Assembly (NCBI RefSeq): GCF_012932675.1
Contig: NZ_JAAIIF010000014.1
Span: 1-64,000, forward strand
Length of the DNA stretch: 64,000 bases
Source: Bifidobacterium erythrocebi
GTDB taxonomy: Bacteria; Actinomycetota; Actinomycetes; Actinomycetales; Bifidobacteriaceae
Reading direction: 5' to 3'
Shown: positions 1 to 8,802 of the stretch, one piece after another
Layout: the number at the start of each line of letters is the position of its first letter
Numbering within the stretch: the stretch's first letter is position 1
The notes under the pieces: generated by a model
Told to the model about the DNA's origin: nothing
The model's database searches: none
What the model saw: the letters and a program-made list of their open reading frames with translations, nothing else
Translations under genes and position numbers: made by a program

Positions 1-176
1 TCAACACGGAGGCGGACAGGGAGCTGTACGCGAGGTACGAGGAGCTCGCGAAGGCCGAGCCGAACACCGTGTTCGGGGGGCGTCTGGGCACGTACAAGTA
101 CTACGACATGCACCAGGTGATCGACACTGCCCTGACCGCGTACGCCGAGCAGGTCGAGCCACTCCTCAAGAAGTAA
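1..176 (+). CDS. glf: UDP-galactopyranose mutase, C-terminal end (partial)
   Basis: Only the last 57 codons are present, read from base 3 to a TAA at 174-176. The visible motif NTVFGGRLGTYKYYDMHQVI is the conserved C-terminal signature of Glf, the flavoenzyme that converts UDP-galactopyranose to UDP-galactofuranose for cell-surface glycans. The gene begins before the window. A strong inverted repeat 70 bp downstream probably ends its transcript. The family call rests on this short tail alone, but the motif is characteristic. Confidence 0.85.
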   Translation, partial: NTEADRELYARYEELAKAEPNTVFGGRLGTYKYYDMHQVIDTALTAYAEQVEPLLKK

Positions 177-245
177 TACAGAAGCACTAAAGAAGCAATC
201 CAAGCACCGGAGCACAACACCCGGAAAATTGTGAGGATTCGACGG

Positions 246-290
246 AAACCTCTGTTTTTTCGACCAGACAAGGCGAAAAAACAGAGGTTT
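246..290. terminator. Perfect 17-bp inverted repeat between glf and the PBP gene
   Basis: The arms at 246-262 and 274-290 are perfectly complementary (AAACCTCTGTTTTTTCG and its reverse complement) with an 11-nt loop. A/T runs inside the arms let it work as an intrinsic terminator in either direction. It lies only about 30 bp before the PBP start, so that gene's promoter must overlap it or lie just after it, unless it is transcribed by read-through. Confidence 0.6.
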
Positions 291-319
291 TCTCATGCCT
301 TATGGTTACGGTAGAACAT

Positions 320-2680
320 ATGTCACAAACTCGTAGCGCAAGCAGTGGCCGCAGCACCCGCTCGTCGGGCCGATCCGCCAGTTCAGCGAAGACGAACGGA
401 AATCGTCGCACGAACAGCGGTTCCCAGGCCAGGAAGAGGACGACGACTAACGCGCCGGCCGCACGCCACTACCGCGGCGGCAACCATCGCACCAACGGCA
501 GGGGCCCGAAACTCAAGGGACGCCGCAAGCATCTTATTCTCAAATGGTTTTTCGGCCTGATCGGCGCAATACTCGTCGCAGGCATCGGACTCTTCGCCTA
601 CCTGTACATCACCACGGAGATCCCGCAGCCCGAAAAGGTCGCCATGGCGGAGAACACCACCGTGTACTACAACGACGGCACCACGGAACTGGGCACGTTC
701 TCCAAGCAGAACCGCACCATCATCCAGTGCAACGCCCTGCCGAAGTACGTGGGCAACGCCATCGTCGCGTCCGAGAACCGTACGTTCTACAAGGACAATG
801 GCATCGACCTGCGAGGCATCGCCCGCGCGCTGGTCAACAATCTGACCAAGGGCACGCGCCAAGGCGGCTCCACCATCACCCAGCAGTACGCCGAACGGTA
901 TTATCTGGGCGAAACCACCAGCTACAAGGGCAAGGTCAGGGAAGCCATCCTCGCGTTGAAGATCGCGCAGACGCAGGACAAGGACGAGGTGCTGTGCAAC
1001 TACATGAACACCATCTACCTGGGCCGTGGAGCGTACGGCATCCAGGCGGCGGCCAAGGCGTACTTCAATAAGAACGCCCAGGATCTGACGTTGAACGAGG
1101 CCGCCATGCTGGCCGGCATCATCCCCTCCCCCTCCAACTGGGATCCGGCCGTGAACCAGAAGAAGGCCGAGTCGCGATTCAAACGAGTCATCAACATCAT
1201 GCGCGAGGACGGCTACATCACCGGCAAGGAAGCCAAGGAGGCCCAGATGCCGGCGACCACGCAGAACACGCAGCTGCAGGACGTCTACAAGGGGCCCAAC
1301 GGCTACCTGTTGCAGATGGTACGCAACGAGCTGGTACAGGCCAAGGCCTTCACCACCGATGATCTGGACACCGGCGGCTACAAGATCGTCACCACCATCG
1401 ACAAAGGCAAGCAGGACCTGATGCAGCAGGTCGTCAGCCCGTCCAACAACGGCATGTCCGGCGTGGTGCCGGACGGCATGCAGTTCGGTGCGATGAGCGC
1501 CAATCCGCAGGACGGGTCGATCCTCTCCGTGTACGCCGGCGACGACTACCTGACGAAGCAGTACAACAACGCCACCCAGGCGCAATACGAGGTCGGATCC
1601 ACCATGAAGCCGTTCGCGCTACTCGCGGCGGTGCAGGAGGGCGTAAGCCTGAACACCGTGTTCAACGGCAACTCCTACCGCACCTTCCCCGGCATCACCA
1701 GCACGGTGAGCAACTTCGGCAACGAGAACTACGGCTACATCAACCTGTACCGTGCCACCGCGCTGTCGTCGAACACCGTGTTCATGGACCTGCAGACCAA
1801 GCTCGGCACGAAGAAGATCGCGGAGACCGCCCGCACCGCAGGCGTGGAAAGCACCTCGCTCGACGGTTCCGAACCGTTCACCGTGCTCGGCAACAACGCG
1901 CTCACCGTCAAGGACATGACCGCGGCATACGCCACGCTCGCCAACCAGGGCAACAAGCCGACGCTGCATATCGTGGCCAGTGTGAAGAGCTCCGCGGGCA
2001 AGGACCTGTACCTGGCCCCCTCCTCCACCGAGCGCGTGTTCCAGGCCAATGACGTGAATCTCGTGACCAAGGCGCTGACCGGCGTGGTGCAGTCCGGCAC
2101 CGCCACCGAAGCGCTGAATGTCGGGCACACCATCGCCGGCAAGTCCGGTACGTCGAACAACTCGTATGCGGCGAGCTTCTGCGGTTACACGCCTTCCGTG
2201 GTCTCCGTGTTCTCGATGTGGTACCCGGACGCCAACGGCAACCCGCAGCAAATCCCCGCCTTCGGGCAGTGGACGGGCGGCTCCGACTACCCGGTACACC
2301 TGTTCACGCAATACATGAAGCAGGCGCTGGCGGGAACACCGAACGAAGCGTTCCCGACGGCCAAGGACAACGGCAAGGTGGGCGGCTCCGATGGCACCTG
2401 GGGCACCGGGTACTCGCGGTCGTACTCGTACTCCTACCGTTCCTACGGCTGGAACTCCACCGGCGGGACCAACAGCAATAGCGGCACCACCGGCAACAGC
2501 GGCACGGATACGAACAGCGGCACCACGGGCGACGCCAACGGTACAAGCGGCGGCACCGACGACAACGGCGGAACCGGTACCGACAACGGCGGCACGAATA
2601 CCGGCGGGAACACCGACGACAACGACGGCGGAGCAGGCGGCAACGTCAATTCCGGAGGAACCACCGGCGGCACCGAGTAG
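320..2680 (+). CDS. Bifunctional class A penicillin-binding protein
   Basis: Peptidoglycan glycosyltransferase/transpeptidase anchored in the membrane. Numbered from an in-frame upstream ATG at 302, it has a Ser/Arg/Thr-rich basic cytoplasmic tail (about 1-78), one membrane segment (about 80-103), and a GT51 domain with catalytic Glu158 in ENRTFY and the motif GGSTITQQY. The transpeptidase domain has Ser433 in STMK, an SSNT motif and K614-SGT. The last 80 residues are a Gly/Thr/Asn/Asp-rich low-complexity tail. ATG 320 is preferred because TACGGT lies 7 nt before it, as for other probable leaderless genes here. Neither start has a good Shine-Dalgarno. It sits alone between glf and a terminator. 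Confidence 0.92.
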   Translation: MSQTRSASSGRSTRSSGRSASSAKTNGNRRTNSGSQARKRTTTNAPAARHYRGGNHRTNGRGPKLKGRRKHLILKWFFGLIGAILVAGIGLFAYLYITTEIPQPEKVAMAENTTVYYNDGTTELGTFSKQNRTIIQCNALPKYVGNAIVASENRTFYKDNGIDLRGIARALVNNLTKGTRQGGSTITQQYAERYYLGETTSYKGKVREAILALKIAQTQDKDEVLCNYMNTIYLGRGAYGIQAAAKAYFNKNAQDLTLNEAAMLAGIIPSPSNWDPAVNQKKAESRFKRVINIMREDGYITGKEAKEAQMPATTQNTQLQDVYKGPNGYLLQMVRNELVQAKAFTTDDLDTGGYKIVTTIDKGKQDLMQQVVSPSNNGMSGVVPDGMQFGAMSANPQDGSILSVYAGDDYLTKQYNNATQAQYEVGSTMKPFALLAAVQEGVSLNTVFNGNSYRTFPGITSTVSNFGNENYGYINLYRATALSSNTVFMDLQTKLGTKKIAETARTAGVESTSLDGSEPFTVLGNNALTVKDMTAAYATLANQGNKPTLHIVASVKSSAGKDLYLAPSSTERVFQANDVNLVTKALTGVVQSGTATEALNVGHTIAGKSGTSNNSYAASFCGYTPSVVSVFSMWYPDANGNPQQIPAFGQWTGGSDYPVHLFTQYMKQALAGTPNEAFPTAKDNGKVGGSDGTWGTGYSRSYSYSYRSYGWNSTGGTNSNSGTTGNSGTDTNSGTTGDANGTSGGTDDNGGTGTDNGGTNTGGNTDDNDGGAGGNVNSGGTTGGTE

Positions 2681-2727
2681 ACCCGTTCGCACGGCCGCAT
2701 CCGCCGTGTGACGCGCTGCGATATGCG

Positions 2728-2769
2728 AAAAGCCCTGTCCTACATGGAAACATGCGGGACAGGGCTTTT
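2728..2769 (+). terminator. Intrinsic terminator after the PBP gene
   Basis: A 13-bp stem (AAAAGCCCTGTCC at 2728-2740, GGACAGGGCTTTT at 2757-2769) ends in a T-run 48 bp after the PBP stop. With the terminator at 2939-2978 it frames the 327-bp gap between the PBP gene and leuA. I see no gene in the rest of that gap. Confidence 0.8.
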
Positions 2770-2938
2770 GCAGTTGTCGTTCGGCTGCGCCTTCGCATTC
2801 GCATCTCCCGACCATGCGGGAATACCCGTGTCGGCGCGCGTATCAGCGTATACGCGGTCAGCACACGGCTTTACGCGGATAAGCCGCGCACACAGACCGC
2901 ATACGGGCCATACGGATAGCCGCCGGAGCCGCATAAAC

Positions 2939-2978
2939 CAAGGGCCGCACCCGTTGCCAGGAACGGATGCGGCCCTTG
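2939..2978 (-). terminator. Intrinsic terminator of leuA
   Basis: Arms CAAGGGCCGCA (2939-2949) and TGCGGCCCTTG (2968-2978), extended by CCCGTT/AACGGA, form a long hairpin just past the leuA stop. On the minus strand it is followed by TTGGTTT. It probably ends leuA transcription. Confidence 0.7.
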
Positions 2979-3007
2979 CCTTACAGCTTGCGAAACGCTT
3001 CGGAGAA

Positions 3008-4915
3008 TCAGCGCTCGGAACGGTTGATGGCCGAGATGATGGCCTTCAGCGCGCTGGTGGTGATGGAGGAATCGATGCCCACACCCCAGATGATCTGGGA
3101 CTCGGCATCCTCACCGACCTGGCACTCCACATAGGAGGCGGCCATAGCGTCGGTACCAACGGACATGGTGTGCTCGGCGTAATCCATCACGGAAGCCTCG
3201 ATGCCGAGATTCGACAGCGCGTTGAGGAACGCGGCGATCGGACCGTTGCCGATGCCGGAAACCTCACGCTCACGAGGCTCGTCGCCCGGCTCGATGCCAC
3301 GATCAAGCACCTTGGCCTTCAGCACGGTATCGGAACCATCCTCGCCGGAAGACACGGCCACCTTGAGCAGCTTCAGACGACCCCACTGCTTCAGGGTCTC
3401 GTCCTTGCTGTCGCCGACCACCACGCCGGCGGCGGTGGCACCGGACTCCTCGACCGGCAGATACTCGTCCTTGAACAGACGCCAGATATCCTCGTCCTTG
3501 ACTTCCTTCTTGGTCTCATCGGCGAAGTTCTGCACGACCTTGTCGAATTCGACCTGCAGACGCTTCGGCAGATCAAGGTTGTGATTCGTCTTGAGCAGGT
3601 AGGCCATGCCACCCTTGCCGGACTGGGAGTTCACGCGGATGATCGCCTCATAGGTACGGCCGATATCCTTCGGATCGATCGGCAGATACGGCACCAGCCA
3701 CACGAACTTGTCCAGATCGGCGCCGGCACGATCGGCGGCCACCTGACGGGCCTCCAGACCCTTCTTGATGGCGTCCTGATGGGAACCGGAGAACGCGGTG
3801 AACACGAAATTGCCCGCATACGGATGACGCTCGGAGATCTTGATCTGGTTGCAGTACTCGACGGTCTTGCGGATCTCCGGCACGTTGGAGTAGTCAATCT
3901 GCGGGTCGATGCCCTGGGTCAGGAAGTTCAGACCAAGCGTGACCAGATCGACGTTGCCGGTGCGCTCGCCGTTGCCCAGCAGGCAGCCTTCGACACGGTC
4001 GGCGCCGGCCAGCACCGCAAGCTCGGTGGCGGCCACGCCCATGCCCTCGTCGTTGTGCGGGTGCAGGGACAGCACGATGGAATCACGGTCGTTGAGGTTG
4101 TTGGACACATACTCGACCTCATCCGCGAACACGTTCGGCGTGGTCATCTCGACCGTGGCCGGCAGGTTGATGATCATCGGATGTTCGGGGGTCGGCTTGA
4201 TCACGCCAGTCACGGCGTTGCAGACCTCGACGGCGTACTCGGGCTCGGTGCCGGTGAAGGACTCCGGGGAGTACTCGTAGTACAGATCGATACCCTCGGC
4301 CTCGCTCTCCAGGCTCTTGCACAGTTCGGCGGCATCGATGGCCAGCTTCTTGATCTCTTCCTTGTTCTTGCGGAAGACGACCTCGCGCTGCAGTACGGAA
4401 ACGGAATTGTAGAAGTGCACGATCGCACGCTTGGCGCCCTTCAGCGCCTCATACGTGCGGCGAATCAGATGCTCACGGCACTGGGTGAGCACGACGATGG
4501 TGACATCATCAGGAATGAGCTCACGCTCGATCAGCATACGGATGAAATCAAAATCGGTTTCGGAAGCCGACGGGAAGCCGACCTCGATCTCCTTGAAGCC
4601 CATCGACACCAACAGGTTCCAGAAACGCAGCTTGCGCTCGGAATCCATCGGGTTGACGAGAGCCTGATTGCCGTCGCGAAGATCGACGGAGCACCAACGC
4701 GGTGCACGCTGCAGTCGCTTGCCCGGCCACGTACGCTCCGGGTAATCAAACGGCACCTGCTTATCGTATGCGACGTACTTGGTGTACGGCATCTTGCTGG
4801 GCTTTTGCGGAGCTCCAATGAAACGCGCCGGAGGCAGCAGCGGGTCGTTGTTACCTCCGTTGGACGCTGCAGCCACAGCCGCGAGATCAAACACTGAAGA
4901 TTGATCCTGACCCAT
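3008..4915 (-). CDS. leuA: 2-isopropylmalate synthase
   Basis: Catalyses the first committed step of leucine synthesis: acetyl-CoA plus 2-oxoisovalerate to 2-isopropylmalate. At 635 aa it matches the long actinobacterial LeuA. The HMGL-like TIM barrel begins near residue 60 (RWCSVDLRDGNQALV) and contains the metal-binding HPHNDEGMG stretch. The C-terminal 150 residues form the LeuA regulatory domain usually inhibited by leucine (GIEASVMDYAEHTMSVGTDA). ATG 4915 is chosen over GTG 4918 because AAGGAGG sits just upstream. A 21-codon ORF ends in a TGA overlapping this ATG. No leucine-rich leader peptide is visible. Confidence 0.96.
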   Translation of the reverse strand: MGQDQSSVFDLAAVAAASNGGNNDPLLPPARFIGAPQKPSKMPYTKYVAYDKQVPFDYPERTWPGKRLQRAPRWCSVDLRDGNQALVNPMDSERKLRFWNLLVSMGFKEIEVGFPSASETDFDFIRMLIERELIPDDVTIVVLTQCREHLIRRTYEALKGAKRAIVHFYNSVSVLQREVVFRKNKEEIKKLAIDAAELCKSLESEAEGIDLYYEYSPESFTGTEPEYAVEVCNAVTGVIKPTPEHPMIINLPATVEMTTPNVFADEVEYVSNNLNDRDSIVLSLHPHNDEGMGVAATELAVLAGADRVEGCLLGNGERTGNVDLVTLGLNFLTQGIDPQIDYSNVPEIRKTVEYCNQIKISERHPYAGNFVFTAFSGSHQDAIKKGLEARQVAADRAGADLDKFVWLVPYLPIDPKDIGRTYEAIIRVNSQSGKGGMAYLLKTNHNLDLPKRLQVEFDKVVQNFADETKKEVKDEDIWRLFKDEYLPVEESGATAAGVVVGDSKDETLKQWGRLKLLKVAVSSGEDGSDTVLKAKVLDRGIEPGDEPREREVSGIGNGPIAAFLNALSNLGIEASVMDYAEHTMSVGTDAMAASYVECQVGEDAESQIIWGVGIDSSITTSALKAIISAINRSER

Positions 4916-5095
4916 CACTCCTCCTTATCTTGGTTTTGCCGGCTTTTCCGGCCAGTAATTGTTACGTGCATGTTACTCATGCGCTTGGGCTAATCCTAGC
5001 GGTTCCCCGCGCCAATAATTAACCGCGTTTCGTGATGTGACAGCATAGTGGTGCCGCACAGCATGGCATCGCCGTCATAACAATAAAGAACAATC
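4916..5095. other. leuA upstream region
   Basis: The minus strand here should carry the leuA promoter and leader. A small hairpin, GGCCGG-AAAA-GCCGGC, lies about 30 nt before the start. A short minus-strand ORF, beginning with ATG at about 4982, has 21 codons and a TGA that overlaps the leuA ATG. Its translation has no run of leucines, so it is not a classical attenuator peptide. No clear -35/-10 pair was found for leuA. Confidence 0.35.
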
Positions 5096-5124
5096 TTGAT
5101 TCCGCAGATGCGTTCAGCTATACT
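5096..5124 (+). promoter_or_regulatory. Sigma-70-type promoter for a small RNA
   Basis: TTGATT (5096-5101) and TATACT (5119-5124) are separated by exactly 17 bp, predicting a start near 5131. No plus-strand gene follows; an intrinsic terminator is met about 60 nt later. Confidence 0.6.
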
Positions 5125-5130
5125 CATGCT

Positions 5131-5190
5131 GCTTTCTCTTAACAGTAAGGAAGGCTCCAAGCCGCCGGAGGTACTCCCCCGGCAATTTTT
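5131..5190 (+). ncRNA. Probable ~60-nt small RNA with intrinsic terminator
   Basis: Bounded by the promoter at 5096-5124 and a GC hairpin followed by AATTTTTT (GCCGGAGG, loop TACT, CCCCCGGC). The hairpin has one A-C mismatch. It holds a GGAGG/CTCCCCC pair, and free C-rich segments of this kind often mediate pairing to ribosome-binding sites in other bacteria. An ORF runs through it but has no family features. It matches neither SRP RNA nor 6C RNA as I know them. Its function is unknown. Confidence 0.5.
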
Positions 5191-5205
5191 TCTCATAAAC
5201 GGGTT

Positions 5206-5235
5206 GGGCCTGTTCCGAGGCTACGGAACAGGCCC
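5206..5235 (-). terminator. Terminator-like hairpin after the PASTA protein gene
   Basis: A perfect 12-bp stem (GGGCCTGTTCCG at 5206-5217, CGGAACAGGCCC at 5224-5235) with a 6-nt loop lies 24 bp past the stop of the minus-strand gene. On that strand it is followed by only a weak T-rich stretch. Confidence 0.6.
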
Positions 5236-5259
5236 GACTCATGGATCATCCGCGGAGCA

Positions 5260-7791
5260 TTATTCTTCCCTAGGCACATATGCGTTGTAGGCACCGCCGT
5301 CATTCGTAAGAATGGCGGTATTCCACGATGTGCGATCCTCGTCCATGGTGCCCAGATTGATTTCCAGAGCAGTGATGACATCGGAGCCGTGGGTCATTGA
5401 GTCGAACGACGTGTTGGGAGGGTACCAGTGCCAGGTCGTGCAGGGAATAACACCTATGCTGTCCTTGTATTCTTTCTCGCCTTTATAGACGACCGATGAC
5501 GCGTCGCACTGCATGTCATATCCGCCCAGACTGTTCTTCTCGATGGAAGAGAACCTGCCATGGAAGGGCATCTTAATACGCGGAGCGGTGGCGACGGAAG
5601 CACCGTGATCGAGATCCGCAACGTTCAGGTCACCCGTGAAACTGCCATCCTTGCCGACAGTGAGATACGTCAGCAGGGAACCGTCGCCGGACTGGTAGTA
5701 CACATACTGGCCGGCGATATTACTGAACAGGGCCGCGTTCAAGGGCTTGCCCTGTTTGGCGTTCGTAACACCCTTGACCTTGGCGTCGGCGAGGGTGTCC
5801 CAATCGGGCTGCGTGCTTTCCACCAGGTAGTAGGCGGTGGCGTCGCTCGGAGCGGGCTTCATCCTGACCATATTCTTGCCACCATCACCATGCATCGGCA
5901 CAAAGGGATTCTTGCCGAGAGAATCGCCATCCACATTCGCCGTAGTGGTCTTGTACAGTTTCGGATCACGGTACAGCAGGAACGGTCTGCTCGTATCGAC
6001 GGACTTCTGAGCGCTCGCGGATTTCAACGCATCGGTGTCGAAATACCCCTTGCTCTCCAACGCCTTCAGATCCGTGCCCACCGGCGCGACCATGAAGTAG
6101 TTCATCATGCGGTATTCGCCGCCGCTGATGTCTTCATAGTCGGAATCCAAATCGTTATCGACAGGCACGCCGGCCTTACAGCGCTGGAGAGCCACACTGT
6201 TGGTAATGATGAACGATGAGCCGCACCAGTAGCCGTCATATGCACGGCGGGGAAACAGCTCGAATGCACCGGTATCGCCCTGCAATAGATAGTCATCGCC
6301 ATCCGCGTGGCAGAAGAACTGTTGACCAACATCACAAGAGACTAGGACACTGTCATCTATGCCGTCTTCCTTACCAGAACCGCCCTCAGTGACCTTAATC
6401 CTGAAAACATTGGCACCTGCCTCCTCTGAACTCAGAGTTATGCAGCTACCGGAATTCGCGCACCAACGACCTTCGACCACAGTGGAGGAGCCAGCCAGAA
6501 GAGCATTATTATCCAAGTCTGAATATTTCAGCGCATACGACTGTTTGGCACCCTTGGCATCCACGCCCTCGTACAGGGTCACGGTCTGGCCGTCACTGAG
6601 CTTACTGCCGGGACCGGGGACGGAACCCGACACTTTACCCACGTACTTCTTGGATGACAGACGCTTCTCCGTCTTGACGGTGTAGCCTTTGGCCTCCAGA
6701 TCCGCCTTCACATCGGACACGCCCCGGCCGACGATGTCCGCAGGCAGGCCGGCATCGCTTCTCACGGCCACACCCACATAGATACCGGTCTTCGTGTCCG
6801 TCACCCCGTAGCCCGGCTCCGGGTACGTGGCCACCACGCTGCCCGGCGCGATCTTGCCCGACTTAGAAACGGCCACCTGCTTGTAGCGCACCGGCACGCC
6901 CATGCCCCTCAGCTCGCCGGCCACCACGGACGCCTGCCTGCCCACGGTATCGGAAGGCACGCCGGGGCCCGCGGACTCGCGAACCACGACGCGCTGGCCG
7001 GCGCGCACGCGCTCGCCGCCCCTCGCGCCCTCGTAGCCCAGGAACGCGCCCTTCCGCTCGCCCGAGAACACCTGCTTCCTCGACGCCTTGAATCCCCTGT
7101 CCCCCAGCTGCTTCGCCACGCTCCGCGCGCTGGGCACCCTGCCGGACACCGACGAGCCCGCCGACACCCGAGGCAACGACCTGCCGCCCCACAGCTCCAT
7201 ACGGTACGTCACCACGCCCGCGACCACCGCGGCCACCAGCACGACCACCGCAACCACAACCAGAACAACCCCACGCCTGGAGAGCCTGGACTTCGACTTG
7301 CCGTTTGCCACACTATCTGTGGAGTCTGTTGCGATCGACGCTGCTTCGGTGTTTTGTGCCGGCTCATCCTGCGCGGGTTCATCCACGGCTTCCACGACCT
7401 CATCAGCAACCGACTGCAGCGGAATCGTATCGAAATCGTCGGCTTCGCCGTCCGTTTCGTCCGTTTCCCCAGCTTCATCCGCATCATGCGTCACATCGGG
7501 CTCGGACTGTGCAGGCTTAGACCGAGCAACGTCAGGCTGTGGGAGAGCAGGCTGCGAATGTTCAGGTTGCACAGGTTCGGACGCGCTTTCCGTAACCACC
7601 TGCGACTCGGCATCGCCGGTAGCATCCTGCATTGGTTCCTGAACCGACGGTATTTGATCAACGGAACCCTCATCAGTCCCGTTATGCGGCGCATTCACGC
7701 CTGCCGGCGGCATTTCCTCCAGTTTGGCGCCGCAACTGGTACAGAACCGGTCATATTCGCCGTTCCGGCTCCCGCAATGCGTGCAAAACAT
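5260..7791 (-). CDS. Zinc-ribbon, single-pass membrane protein with PASTA repeats
   Basis: An 843-aa protein. The N-terminus is a zinc ribbon (CTHCG...CTSCG) followed by about 135 acidic, Pro/Gln/Ser-rich residues. A basic stop (KSRLSRR) and one membrane segment (about 173-197) come next. The outer part has three PASTA-like repeats (about 205-415), which in other proteins bind peptidoglycan fragments or beta-lactams. A C-terminal region of over 400 residues with paired cysteines is not recognised. There is no kinase domain, unlike PknB. Start 7791 (MFCTHCG) is preferred over ATG 7797, which is too close to the purine-rich AGAAGGGG. The DNA encoding the PASTA region (about 6700-7200) is much more GC-rich than the C-terminal part. 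Confidence 0.8.
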   Translation of the reverse strand: MFCTHCGSRNGEYDRFCTSCGAKLEEMPPAGVNAPHNGTDEGSVDQIPSVQEPMQDATGDAESQVVTESASEPVQPEHSQPALPQPDVARSKPAQSEPDVTHDADEAGETDETDGEADDFDTIPLQSVADEVVEAVDEPAQDEPAQNTEAASIATDSTDSVANGKSKSRLSRRGVVLVVVAVVVLVAAVVAGVVTYRMELWGGRSLPRVSAGSSVSGRVPSARSVAKQLGDRGFKASRKQVFSGERKGAFLGYEGARGGERVRAGQRVVVRESAGPGVPSDTVGRQASVVAGELRGMGVPVRYKQVAVSKSGKIAPGSVVATYPEPGYGVTDTKTGIYVGVAVRSDAGLPADIVGRGVSDVKADLEAKGYTVKTEKRLSSKKYVGKVSGSVPGPGSKLSDGQTVTLYEGVDAKGAKQSYALKYSDLDNNALLAGSSTVVEGRWCANSGSCITLSSEEAGANVFRIKVTEGGSGKEDGIDDSVLVSCDVGQQFFCHADGDDYLLQGDTGAFELFPRRAYDGYWCGSSFIITNSVALQRCKAGVPVDNDLDSDYEDISGGEYRMMNYFMVAPVGTDLKALESKGYFDTDALKSASAQKSVDTSRPFLLYRDPKLYKTTTANVDGDSLGKNPFVPMHGDGGKNMVRMKPAPSDATAYYLVESTQPDWDTLADAKVKGVTNAKQGKPLNAALFSNIAGQYVYYQSGDGSLLTYLTVGKDGSFTGDLNVADLDHGASVATAPRIKMPFHGRFSSIEKNSLGGYDMQCDASSVVYKGEKEYKDSIGVIPCTTWHWYPPNTSFDSMTHGSDVITALEINLGTMDEDRTSWNTAILTNDGGAYNAYVPREE

Positions 7792-7932
7792 CCCCATCCC
7801 CTTCTCTTGGCACGGTTATAGACCCTTCTTGCATGACAAGTATAAATACCGGACAAAACCGCAGAAGGTCACACAACCGGCCAATAGGGAAAATGTTGCC
7901 CTACAGAAGGGCGCACAAACATGGACGCGAAG

Positions 7933-8553
7933 TCAGCGGAACAGACTGACGCCGCGGCGGGCGACGCAATAGGCATTGCCCAGCCAGGTGTGGCGTGAAT
8001 TCGGCCAGACCGCACCGAGACGCGGGGCGTTCTGGCTCATCCAGATGCTCGGCACACGGCCATCCGTGGAACGCGAGCCCAGCAGATTGAAGCCGTTCTT
8101 GGTCTCCAGCCAATCAGGATGCTGGGTGGCGATGGCAAGCCCCTCCTCAAGCGTGAGGGGGAGACGGTCGTCGGCGTCGATGAGCTTGCGGGCAACATCC
8201 GGCTCGCGGTTGATATAGCAGGTGCCGGTATGCGGTTCGACGACCAGATAGAAGGGGCCTTCCGGCGGTTCAAAGCCGTCCTGCGGCAGGAAACTGGCGA
8301 TGTCGCGCGGAGGCATGGTGGTGAATCCGGCCATGCGGTTGATGGAGGTTCGGGCGATCAGCGATTCCGGAGACACCAACTCGCGCGTGGGCACCAGCAG
8401 AATGTCGGAACCCAGATCGGAATGCTCCAGTGCACGGATAAGCGGAAACGCCAGCGCGCGGAAGGCGTCCGCGGACATATCGGCCACATCCGGGTAGCCC
8501 AACGCCACGATACGATCCAGCTGCTTCTGCGCTTCTTCTGATGCCTTCGACAT
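7933..8553 (-). CDS. DUF5701 family protein
   Basis: A 206-aa soluble protein of unknown function. It matches the actinobacterial DUF5701 pattern: an N-terminal LDRIVALGYPDV, a central PLTLEEGLAIATQHPDWL, then LLGSR, IWMSQNAPRLG and the C-terminal NSRHTWLGNAY. The start is ATG 8553 (MSKASEE) rather than an upstream start 69 bp earlier, because TACACT lies 7 nt before it, suggesting a leaderless message. It stands alone between the PASTA protein and asd. Confidence 0.75.
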   Translation of the reverse strand: MSKASEEAQKQLDRIVALGYPDVADMSADAFRALAFPLIRALEHSDLGSDILLVPTRELVSPESLIARTSINRMAGFTTMPPRDIASFLPQDGFEPPEGPFYLVVEPHTGTCYINREPDVARKLIDADDRLPLTLEEGLAIATQHPDWLETKNGFNLLGSRSTDGRVPSIWMSQNAPRLGAVWPNSRHTWLGNAYCVARRGVSLFR

Positions 8554-8560
8554 GCCTACC

Positions 8561-8566
8561 AGTGTA
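8561..8566 (-). promoter_or_regulatory. Probable -10 element of the DUF5701 gene (leaderless)
   Basis: TACACT on the minus strand, 7 nt before ATG 8553, predicts transcription starting at or beside the start codon. There is no Shine-Dalgarno. The -35 is not obvious. Confidence 0.4.
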
Positions 8567-8802
8567 CGCACCATGCGGGAGCGATGCCTATCCAACCGTT
8601 TTCGCACCAGGTTCGGCCGCATAGCAGAGCGTTACCGTTCAGACCACCATACGGATAGCGGGAACGGCTTGACTGCACGTTTTCATAGAATTGAACAACG
8701 CGTGTGGCCGCCCACGAAGTCGTTTGGGGCCGGCTGGTCGACCTCAAGCGTGAATCAATCGAAATTTGCAGAGCAATTCCGTCATGTAAGCGAGAGGTTG
8801 TT

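Noticed and set aside
2708-4897. 729-codon plus-strand ORF opposite leuA
   Set aside because: It is the antisense shadow of leuA; the product is His/Gly/Leu/Arg-biased with no family pattern.
4916-5095. Leucine attenuator peptide before leuA
   Set aside because: No short ORF with a run of leucine codons and no competing hairpins were found.
5131-5190. SRP (4.5S) RNA, suggested by GGAAGG
   Set aside because: The conserved SRP helix 8 motif with GGTCAGG and GCAGCC is absent and the transcript is too short.
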